NCBI GenBank assembly: GCA_900290365.1
Contig: OMOE01000133.1
Coordinates: forward strand, 8,457-44,354
From: Syntrophobacter sp. SbD1
GTDB taxonomy: Bacteria > Desulfobacterota > Syntrophobacteria > Syntrophobacterales > Syntrophobacteraceae
DNA: 35,898 nt
Direction: 5' to 3'
Part shown: in pieces, positions 16,331-23,038 of the stretch
Position numbering within the stretch: position 1 is the first letter of the stretch
Layout: each line of letters begins with the position of its first letter
Notes under the pieces: model-generated
Databases searched by the model: none
Seen by the model: only the letters and a program-made list of their open reading frames with translations
Told to the model about the DNA's origin: nothing
Translations under genes and position numbers: made by a program

Positions 16331-17448
16331 GAAGGTGTTTTAGCCCTCCTCGATCCGGCGAGCTTCGAGAACAGGAAATCCCAACTGAGTTCCCTTCGTC
16401 CCATTATTCCCTTTCTGGCGAACAGAATAACCAGCAAAAGGACCAGGCTGAAAATGACCATCCGCATTCCTGGAATTCCAGGGATGGTCAATGGACCGAT
16501 CTGCATCGGCTGTTCGACTACTCTCAACGCCTCACCGCCCCAGGCGAAAAGCGCCGCTCCCAAAATCGCTCCAGTCGTGCTCCCAAGCCCCCCCACAACT
16601 ATCATAATGAGCAGGTTGAAAGTGAGCAGGAATGTAAAAAGACCGGGCGATATCGTTGTTATGAGGTGAGCCAGAAGTCCTCCGGCAATTCCGGAAAAAA
16701 AGGCGCTTATCAAGAATCCGAGCATAAGGCGCCGAAACGGATCCACTCCCATCGCCCTTGCAGCCGTCTCATCCTCCCGGATCGCCTTCATCGCCAAACC
16801 GTAATTGCTGTTGATCAAGCGCTGAATTACCACCACTGAAAGTGCCGCTACGCCCCACGACCACCAGAGGTTTGTATGAGGATAGAGGCCTTTGATCCCA
16901 AGGGGCCCGTTAGTCACGCTTTGAGCGCCATTGCACACTACCCGGACGACTTCCCCGAACCCCAGCGTCACTATAGCCAGGTAATCACCCCGCACGCGTA
17001 AAACTGGAAAACTGATGAGGAAGGCGAACAAAGCGGCCATAGCTCCAGCAGCGATGAGCGATACGGCGAAGGGGACCTGGATGACGTTGAGCGGCCAGAT
17101 CACGTTTGAAAGAATAAAATTGAGGTTCTTTTCCGCCGGGCTCATGGCGAGCAAGGCGGACGTGTATGCGCCAATGGCTATAAAACCGTTTGGGCCCAAA
17201 TGGAGCAGGCCGCAGACTCCGTTTATGAGGTTATAGCTGACGGCAAGAGTGATAAATATGGCGATATTATTGAGTATTCTAACCTGGTAGCCCGAACCGT
17301 AGTGGCTGAATAGAAAAAGAACGCCGAACAGGAGAAAAAACAAGGCGGCATTCAGCCAACGTTTCAATCCGGCGGTGGGGCCGCCGGCCGGGTTCGCCGC
17401 TGCCTTCGGCCGCGGCAAGTAAAAACTGTTACCCATGTCCTCGGACAC
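16327..17448 (-). CDS. livM: Branched-chain amino acid ABC transporter permease LivM
   Basis: 373 residues with many hydrophobic segments (for example AALFFLLFGVLFLFSHYG, IGAYTSALLAMSP, LIAAGAMAALFAFLISFPVL, LLTFNLLIMIVVGGLGSTTG) and the permease EAA-like loop LGFGEVVRVV. The N-terminus is odd: residues of about LPRPKAAANPAGGPTAG are the translation of a REP-like repeat (17371-17419), and the usual LivM start (KRWLN, first membrane helix) follows it. Starts at GTG 17448, ATG 17436 or, after the repeat, TTG at about 17368 are all possible. The repeat seems to have inserted between the ribosome binding site and the first helix without breaking the frame. livH lies 13 bp upstream. Confidence 0.92.
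   Translation of the reverse strand: MSEDMGNSFYLPRPKAAANPAGGPTAGLKRWLNAALFFLLFGVLFLFSHYGSGYQVRILNNIAIFITLAVSYNLINGVCGLLHLGPNGFIAIGAYTSALLAMSPAEKNLNFILSNVIWPLNVIQVPFAVSLIAAGAMAALFAFLISFPVLRVRGDYLAIVTLGFGEVVRVVCNGAQSVTNGPLGIKGLYPHTNLWWSWGVAALSVVVIQRLINSNYGLAMKAIREDETAARAMGVDPFRRLMLGFLISAFFSGIAGGLLAHLITTISPGLFTFLLTFNLLIMIVVGGLGSTTGAILGAALFAWGGEALRVVEQPMQIGPLTIPGIPGMRMVIFSLVLLLVILFARKGIMGRRELSWDFLFSKLAGSRRAKTPS
17371..17419 (-). repeat. REP-like dispersed repeat, copy 2 (type A), inside the livM N-terminus
   Basis: On the minus strand, about 49 bp from CTTGCCGCGGCCGAAGG to CCCACCGCC. It differs by only a few bases from the intergenic copies at 1107-1152 and 18864-18912. It contains the small dyad GGCGG..CCGCC common to all copies. 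Confidence 0.75.
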
Positions 17449-17461
17449 CTGCTACCACTCT

Positions 17462-18349
17462 CTACTCAATGAAAGGCTCACCCATTATTCCGGTCGGTCT
17501 GAAAAGAAGTACGCCTATAAGAAGCAAAAAAGCAAACGCATCCCGGTACTCGGCCAGATCGGGCAAAAGGGCCACTATCAGAATTTCGAAGAGTCCAAGG
17601 AGAAAACCACCCAGGACCGCGCCCACAATGTTTCCAATACCTCCAAGGACCGCTGCAATGAAAGCCTTCAGTCCGGGTAAGACACCCATGAACGGATTTA
17701 TCTGCGGGTATTTCATCGCCCACATTATGCCGCTTGCTGCTGCCAGGCTTGACCCGAGGAGGAAAGTGAGGGCGATAATCCTGTCAAGGTCGATTCCCAT
17801 GAGCCGGGTTGCCTCAAAATCCCGCGAAGCAGCGCGCATCGCCTTGCCGGCCCTGGTTTTAAAAACTATGTAAAGCAATCCCAGAACGAGAAGTAGAGTT
17901 ACGAGCGGAGAGTAAATTGTGAGTACAGGGATGTGGAGGCCTCCGATTATTATCACATGACTGAAACAATTGGGCCTGTGAAAGGCTTTTGGAACGCCGC
18001 CGATGAGCACAAGGGCAAGATTTTCCATCAGAAAAGATGCCCCGATTGCAGATATCAGCAACGAAATGCGCGGGGCCTGTCTCAAAGGCTTATAGGCAGC
18101 ACGATCCAGTAGAATCCCGATTGCGCCGGTTGCAATAATTGCAAGCGGGAAACTGATAAACCAGGGAAGCGAAAAAAGCAACATTCCGTATAGTGCGGCA
18201 TAGGCTGCAACCATCAACAGATCGCCGTGGGCGAAATTGATGAGCCTGAGAATCCCGTACACCATCGTATACCCGATGGCAATCAGGGCATAAAGGCTTC
18301 CCAGCGAAATACCATTAATGAGTTGTTGCACAAAAAGCGTAGCGCTCAT
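17462..18349 (-). CDS. livH: Branched-chain amino acid ABC transporter permease LivH
   Basis: About 295 residues from the ATG at 18349 (MSATLFVQQLINGISLGSLYALIAIGYTMVYGILRLINFAHG in pieces matches LivH N-termini); an ATG six codons earlier is possible. Hallmarks are the GYTMVYGILRLINFAHGDL block, RAAYKPLRQAPRISLLISAI, the EAA-type loop MRAASRDFEATRLMGID and LKAFIAAVLGGIGNIVGAVLGG. It is the first gene of livHMGF. No periplasmic binding protein (LivJ/K) gene is in the window, which is unusual for this operon; a response regulator gene lies about 80 bp upstream on the same strand. Confidence 0.94.
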   Translation of the reverse strand: MSATLFVQQLINGISLGSLYALIAIGYTMVYGILRLINFAHGDLLMVAAYAALYGMLLFSLPWFISFPLAIIATGAIGILLDRAAYKPLRQAPRISLLISAIGASFLMENLALVLIGGVPKAFHRPNCFSHVIIIGGLHIPVLTIYSPLVTLLLVLGLLYIVFKTRAGKAMRAASRDFEATRLMGIDLDRIIALTFLLGSSLAAASGIMWAMKYPQINPFMGVLPGLKAFIAAVLGGIGNIVGAVLGGFLLGLFEILIVALLPDLAEYRDAFAFLLLIGVLLFRPTGIMGEPFIE

Positions 18350-18430
18350 TTCCTGGCCGCCTTCCATCCACGCGGATAAAAATATGACTCATGTGATGAA
18401 CAGGAACCTGAAACGAGCTTTTAATACACC

Positions 18431-18841
18431 TTAGACGTCCTCAGCGCAAGCCTGCCTGATGCGTTGGACCAGGTCGGAAAGTTCGCAGGGCTTAAGCAGG
18501 TAGTCAAACGCTCCTAATTCTATCCCTTCGCGGGCCGCAGTTTCGGACCCGTGTCCCGTCAAGATTATAACAGGCATTTTCGGCTCCATGACCTTAAATA
18601 CCTTTAAAACCTCAATGCCATCCATATCTTCCATCTTGAAATCGAGTACGGCCAAGTCGAAGGATTCATTGCGTAAAATCCTAATTGCCTCTGCCCCCGA
18701 AAGGGCGATTTTCACAAGAAAATTGCGCTTGGACAGCCTCTTTGCCAAGACGGTAACATATCCCTGCTCATCATCGACCAACAGAAGTTTGGTCTCTTTG
18801 CCCAGGTCATGTTCAGAGCCAACTACGTCCCCGGATGACAT
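18431..18841 (-). CDS. Single-domain response regulator
   Basis: 136 residues from the ATG at 18841, with GAAGG about 10 bases upstream. A longer frame reaching 18961 is only the translation of REP-like repeats and is rejected. The receiver is complete: LLLVDDEQGYV, phosphoacceptor Asp in LAVLDFKMEDMDGIEVL, PVIILTGHGSE and Lys in FDYLLKPCE. It ends shortly after the receiver, so there is no output domain. It follows the Cache kinase gene across a 137-bp gap holding a tandem pair of REP-like repeats, and precedes livH. Confidence 0.9.
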   Translation of the reverse strand: MSSGDVVGSEHDLGKETKLLLVDDEQGYVTVLAKRLSKRNFLVKIALSGAEAIRILRNESFDLAVLDFKMEDMDGIEVLKVFKVMEPKMPVIILTGHGSETAAREGIELGAFDYLLKPCELSDLVQRIRQACAEDV

Positions 18842-18863
18842 ATGGATATAACCTTCAATTTTC

Positions 18864-18965
18864 CTTGCCGCCACCGAAGGTAGCGGCGAATCTGGCTGGC
18901 GGTCCGACCGCCCTTGCCGGCGCCAAAGGTTTGAGTGGCGAATCCAGCCGTCGGTCCCCACCGCC
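18864..18965 (+). repeat. REP-like dispersed repeats, tandem pair (copies 3 and 4)
   Basis: Two units directly abut. Unit a (18864-18912) is type A, with CACCGAAGGTAGCGGCGAA and GGCGGTCCGACCGCC. Unit b (18913-18965) is type B, with CCAAAGGTTTGAGTGGCGAA and TCGGTCCCCACCGCC. Type B is a few bases longer in the middle and resembles the copy at 27064-27115. They fill the gap between a kinase gene and a receiver gene. Confidence 0.75.
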
Positions 18966-18978
18966 CGGAATTACCAGG

Positions 18979-20715
18979 TCAAGGAGTCTGTGCATCGATG
19001 GGAATATAGACATGGAAAGTCGTGCCAAGCCCAACCGTACTGTCCACCGTGAGGTTTCCACCCAGCTTCTTTATGATTCCATAGCAGATCGATAATCCAA
19101 GCCCAGTGCCTTTGCCTACGGGCTTGGTCGTGAAAAAGGGATCGAACATGCGCGCCATTACATCTTTTGAAATTCCGTGGCCCGTGTCCGAAACGTCCAC
19201 CACTACACTGTCGCCTTCCACTCTGCTGCTTATTTCCAACAAGCCGCCCCCGGTCCCAATAGCATCGATGGCATTATTGACCAGATTTATAAACACCTGC
19301 TGGAGCTCGGAAGGCGATGCCGAAATAAGCGGCAGGCCTTCATCCAATTCGGTCTGAATTCGTATGTTTTCAAATTTTGAGCGCTCCTCGCAAATGCCCA
19401 ATATTTCACTAATCGTATCGTTTACCTGGATCTTATGGTGAAGAGGGTCCGTCTTACGGGCAAAACTGAGAAGTTTATGCGTTATCTCTTTGCACCGCAC
19501 CCCCTGAAGGTTTATCTGCTTGAGGGAACGCCTGAATTCATCGACGTTTTGACTCTTTTGGAGATCTTCTTCATCGAGCAAATCCTCCATCCATCCGGCT
19601 TCCTCGACCATAATCGCGACCGGATTTGTTATCTCGTGAGCTATCCCCGCCGCGAGTTCGCCGATTGAGGCCAGTTTCCCGGCTACTATTACCTGCTCGT
19701 TCATCATTTCCTTTTCCAGGTCCGCTTTTTCGATCTGCCCGACCACCCTGTGGGAAATGAGAAGGGCAACCAGCACAATCGCCAGGCAGCCGAAGATGAA
19801 GATAACCATGGCAATAACTCTTGCGTGGTTGATCTCCGAGAACGCGTCATCCTGGTCCTGCTGATAGGCAAGCGTCCAATCGCCCGACTTTAGCGGCATC
19901 AGAATGAAAATGATATTTCTGTTCTGGCTCCTCACTATTCCGGAAACTGCATTACTGCCCGATGAGAACGTTTTGACCTCTGCAATGCTGGAAACAACAG
20001 GTCCTGTGCCCGGGGCCGCTCCGTTCGCAGCCCATGACGTCCTGCTCAGCAGGCCTGCCATATTGGACATCAGTTCAGTTCTGGTGGCCGTCTGGAGTTC
20101 TCCGGCACCGTTTACTATAAGAGCTGAGCCTGTTTCGCCGATGTGGATTTCCTCAACCAGCGAATTGAAAGCTACGAAATCTATCGTTGCACGCAAGAGC
20201 CATTCGGTCCCATCGTGCTTCTTTTTCACACAAATGATAAAGTGCGGCGTGCGGCGAAGACCCAGGGAGACATCTGTAAGGTAGTAATCTCTCTTCATGG
20301 CCTCCCTGAACCATTCAGCATTGGAGTAGTCGGCGTTGAGCAGCTTCAGGTTCCCGGCATATGAAATCTGTACTCCCGTGGAGTTCACTACACCTAAATC
20401 GACAAAAACACCTGAATAGGCATTTTGAAGGATAACCAGTTTGTTTTGTAGAAAGGCCTCGTCGGTCAATTCCTCGTACGTGTAAGAATCGGCCAGGACT
20501 TTTATGTAGGAAAGCTTTTCATCCAGAAACGAATTTATGTGCTGCTGATGCTTTTCCACCAATTCATGGAGATGCTCCATGACCTTTCCACGATAAGAAG
20601 TCTCAAAATAGTAGCCCATCAGAGCTGCCAGCAGAATCAGCGGCGTAAAGGAGACCAGGATTATAATAAGGGTCATGTTCCTGGTCAAAGATGAGTAGTA
20701 ATGCTTTTGCTTCAT
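18979..20715 (-). CDS. Double-Cache membrane histidine kinase
   Basis: 578 residues. A first membrane segment (MTLIIILVSFTPLILLAALMG) precedes a periplasmic region of about 250 residues with the dCache signature features LQNAYSGVFVDLGVVNSTGVQ, SYAGNLKLLNADYSNAEWF and FIICVKKKHDGTEWLLRATI, then a second membrane segment (VIFIFGCLAIVLVALLISHR). HisKA has the phosphoacceptor His in AAGIAHEITNPVAIM; HATPase has N-box FINLVNNAIDAI, DTGHGISKD and GKGTGLGLSI. It senses an unknown small molecule outside the membrane. Its ATG overlaps the stop of the upstream receiver gene by four bases, so the two are a likely cognate pair. The kinase at 25320-27017 is a paralogue. Confidence 0.93.
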   Translation of the reverse strand: MKQKHYYSSLTRNMTLIIILVSFTPLILLAALMGYYFETSYRGKVMEHLHELVEKHQQHINSFLDEKLSYIKVLADSYTYEELTDEAFLQNKLVILQNAYSGVFVDLGVVNSTGVQISYAGNLKLLNADYSNAEWFREAMKRDYYLTDVSLGLRRTPHFIICVKKKHDGTEWLLRATIDFVAFNSLVEEIHIGETGSALIVNGAGELQTATRTELMSNMAGLLSRTSWAANGAAPGTGPVVSSIAEVKTFSSGSNAVSGIVRSQNRNIIFILMPLKSGDWTLAYQQDQDDAFSEINHARVIAMVIFIFGCLAIVLVALLISHRVVGQIEKADLEKEMMNEQVIVAGKLASIGELAAGIAHEITNPVAIMVEEAGWMEDLLDEEDLQKSQNVDEFRRSLKQINLQGVRCKEITHKLLSFARKTDPLHHKIQVNDTISEILGICEERSKFENIRIQTELDEGLPLISASPSELQQVFINLVNNAIDAIGTGGGLLEISSRVEGDSVVVDVSDTGHGISKDVMARMFDPFFTTKPVGKGTGLGLSICYGIIKKLGGNLTVDSTVGLGTTFHVYIPIDAQTP

Positions 20716-21095
20716 TGAAGGGCCCCACTCGTCACCAATTTCTCGGCCCTCTTCACGGCTTCGAGAATATCTCCGAAATCCGCCGGTTTCCTCAGCCAGG
20801 CGAAGGCGCCGAGACTGCGGCCATAAGCTTCGTCTATTTCAGACCCATGGCCGGACAGAATTATCACCTGGACCAGGGGATGAGCTTTTTTTACGCGTCG
20901 CAAGACCTCCAGGCCATCCATTCCGGGCATCTTGAGATCAAGCACCATCACTTTTGCAGCACACTCTTCAACAATTCGTAATGCCTCCTCGCCGCTGTTT
21001 GCGGTATGTGCAGTAAATCCCCTTAACTCAAGCCTTTCCGCAAAAGTCTCGGCGAACTCGACTTCATCATCGACGATAAGAATCTCCATCCCCAT
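20712..21095 (-). CDS. Single-domain response regulator
   Basis: 127 residues. ILIVDDEVEFAETFAERLELRG, phosphoacceptor Asp in VMVLDLKMPGMDGLEVLRRV, VIILSGHGSE, and Lys in FAWLRKPADFGD. It is strikingly similar to the receiver at the end of the cytidylate-kinase-like fusion at 21794-23032. It starts 5 bp after the degenerate kinase and overlaps the Cache kinase by four bases, so it is translated as part of a chain. Confidence 0.9.
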   Translation of the reverse strand: MGMEILIVDDEVEFAETFAERLELRGFTAHTANSGEEALRIVEECAAKVMVLDLKMPGMDGLEVLRRVKKAHPLVQVIILSGHGSEIDEAYGRSLGAFAWLRKPADFGDILEAVKRAEKLVTSGALQ

Positions 21096-21100
21096 TGGAT

Positions 21101-21754
21101 TTAAACCTTCCCGGAAAAAAAGAGAGCAAAACTACCATCCGAGGGGAGCCATTGATAGTGGATATCCAAGATGGAGGCCAATTCCTCGAAGTCCTGCCAT
21201 TCGGTGAATTCCTCTAAGGCCCCACTATTAACTTTTCCACAGGATTCGCCCTCAAAATAAAAATCCAGGCCCGCAGAACCGGGTCCTTCCCTTACTGTCA
21301 TCAAAATAGAGCCACTGCCGCTCATGCATCGTATGAAGGCTTCTATTGCCCTTGTCAAAGCCATCTGGACCCTGAACGCGTTTATAAAAAGCATTATCGG
21401 GCAGTTGCAGACTGCCCCCTTGAGTTCCACATTCTGCAACGCGGCAAATCTTTGCGCCAGGGCAACCGTCTGAGTTACGATCGTATTCAGGTCTGAATCG
21501 GCGAGAGGGTAGTCCATGCTGTGTGCGAAACGATTGAACCTGGAAGTGATTTCAGTCCCTCTTCGAACCTGTTCTTCGATTTTTTTAATTGAGCGATCAA
21601 ACTTTTCCCTGTACGCAGAAGGAGCATCCTTCTGCATCCCGAGGACGTCGGCCATCAGACCGTTTGACTCGTTAATTATCGCCAGAACGTTTTTCAGTTC
21701 GTGAGTGACGCCGGCAGCAATTTTTCCGAAAAATGCAAGTTCGTTTGCTTTCAA
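21101..21754 (-). CDS. Degenerate histidine kinase (HisKA with eroded ATPase)
   Basis: 217 residues, cytoplasmic. A clear dimerisation and phosphotransfer helix, with the phosphoacceptor His18 in IAAGVTHELKNVLAIINES, is followed by the second helix EEQVRRGTEITSRFNRFAH. The following domain has the size of the start of an HATPase, but the N-box Asn is absent (QMALTRAIEAFIRCM) and neither a DxGxG motif nor the GTGLGL lid is present. It could be a phosphotransfer protein fed by another kinase, or a phosphatase-like regulator of the neighbouring receivers, rather than an autokinase. It is tightly packed between the kinase-like/receiver fusion (39 bp) and a receiver gene (5 bp). Confidence 0.75.
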   Translation of the reverse strand: MKANELAFFGKIAAGVTHELKNVLAIINESNGLMADVLGMQKDAPSAYREKFDRSIKKIEEQVRRGTEITSRFNRFAHSMDYPLADSDLNTIVTQTVALAQRFAALQNVELKGAVCNCPIMLFINAFRVQMALTRAIEAFIRCMSGSGSILMTVREGPGSAGLDFYFEGESCGKVNSGALEEFTEWQDFEELASILDIHYQWLPSDGSFALFFSGKV

Positions 21755-21793
21755 TCCGGCTCCTTTGCGATGTTGTCCAATGAGTCTGTCAAA

Positions 21794-23032
21794 TTAGTCA
21801 ACTTTGACTTTAGGCTTCGACTCTCTTGCCCTGCTATAAGCCTGCTGCATTGCCCGGGTAAGTTTTTCGATATCCACCGGCTTTTCCAGAAAAGCGCATG
21901 CCCCGAGCTCAAGACAAAGCCTTGCGGCATCCTCTGAACCATGACCGGTAAGTACGATCACCTCGACATTGGGGTGTTTTTCCTTTACACGGCGCAAAAC
22001 CTCCAGACCGTCTATCCCGGGCATTTTAAGATCCAGGACCATTACCTCGGGTTCATCTTCTTCGACAATCGACAGGGCTTCCTCTCCGCCGTAAACGACC
22101 GCCGAAGAATAATCACGCAGTTGAAGGCGCTCGGAGAGGGCCTCGACAAAGTCTCTTTCATCATCGACCAGCAGAACCTTGGACGGCAGAGGGAGATCGA
22201 AATCGAACTTGCGGTAGACGTCCGTCTGGTAGTATCCTGGCCCGACCTTGGTCTCCGCCTCCTTTACTCCGGCAACTCCAAGCGCCAGACTCTTCAACTC
22301 TTCTTCAAGTGAAGAGAGCATCATTACATTCTTGTTTATTTCCATTACAACTATGCCGTCTTTTGCCGAAACCGAAACGTCATGACCTGCCATTGCGAGT
22401 TTGACATTGACCTCGGAAGCGAGCGCAAAATCCGACACAGCCTTGAGAGAACCCTCCGATACCGCAAGAACGCTGCTCCTCAGATTGTCACATATGAGCC
22501 GAACCGCATCATCATGAGCAATCTTATTCATGGGTATGACCAAATCATAAAGCCCGGCGGCCCAAGGGTCTTGCAGCCGATGGAGATGTTCCACCCAAAG
22601 GACCAGAGACTCGTCGTCCCTGTGAATTTTTTTGGCGGCTTCCTTTTCAGATATCTTCTCCAGCCTGCACGCGAGGCTGCAACGATATCCAACATCAGCT
22701 ATTATGCAGACGCTTAGAGCGTGTGATATTCGCCGGGGGACCATCAGGCTGCAGAGTCCGAACAGCAGGAAATCGTCTTCCTTAAAACAATCGGCAACGG
22801 CCTGACTCAGGCAGGCCAGGCTTCGCTCCTTTTCGTGCGTGAACTTATTGAAAATGGAGGCTTTCCCCCTCAGCGCCTTCCAGATTTTACTCTCTTCGAC
22901 GTCGAACCTTTTGCTCGTCGCACTGACCAAAGTGGCATCGTCAAGATATTTGTAGCCCGTCTTTTCTATAACGCTCCGTGCGACTTCCTCAGCCCCGCAA
23001 TAAGAACCGCAAAAAAGATTGACAACCGGCAT
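21794..23032 (-). CDS. Cytidylate-kinase-like / BON-like / receiver fusion protein
   Basis: 412 residues in three parts. Residues 1-185 resemble the cytidylate-kinase-like (CMK2) family: an N-terminal strand and degenerate P-loop FCGSYCGAEEVARSVIEKTG, then YLDDATL, a FLLFGLCSLM strand, the VCIIADVGYRCSLACRLEKI block and YDLVIPMNK near the C-terminus. Residues 195-265 look like a BON-type fold (VSVSAKDGIVVMEINKNVMM and LKSLALGVAGVKEAE). Residues 283-405 are a complete receiver with DDE at 290-292, phosphoacceptor Asp334 in VMVLDLKMPGIDGLEVL, VLTGHGSED and Lys384 in FLEKPVD. The P-loop lacks the usual Gly-Lys, so nucleotide kinase activity is doubtful. It begins 6 bp after the SulP gene, hinting that it is a regulatory output of anion status. 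The domain names for the first two parts are by eye. Confidence 0.75.
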   Translation of the reverse strand: MPVVNLFCGSYCGAEEVARSVIEKTGYKYLDDATLVSATSKRFDVEESKIWKALRGKASIFNKFTHEKERSLACLSQAVADCFKEDDFLLFGLCSLMVPRRISHALSVCIIADVGYRCSLACRLEKISEKEAAKKIHRDDESLVLWVEHLHRLQDPWAAGLYDLVIPMNKIAHDDAVRLICDNLRSSVLAVSEGSLKAVSDFALASEVNVKLAMAGHDVSVSAKDGIVVMEINKNVMMLSSLEEELKSLALGVAGVKEAETKVGPGYYQTDVYRKFDFDLPLPSKVLLVDDERDFVEALSERLQLRDYSSAVVYGGEEALSIVEEDEPEVMVLDLKMPGIDGLEVLRRVKEKHPNVEVIVLTGHGSEDAARLCLELGACAFLEKPVDIEKLTRAMQQAYSRARESKPKVKVD

Positions 23033-23038
23033 GATCGC

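Noticed and set aside
15878..16669. Plus-strand open frame of 263 codons
   Set aside because: It is the reverse of livG and livM, which carry clear ABC-transporter motifs.
18842..18961. N-terminal extension of the receiver to 18961
   Set aside because: It is only a translation of two REP-like repeats, and the ATG at 18841 matches receiver N-termini.
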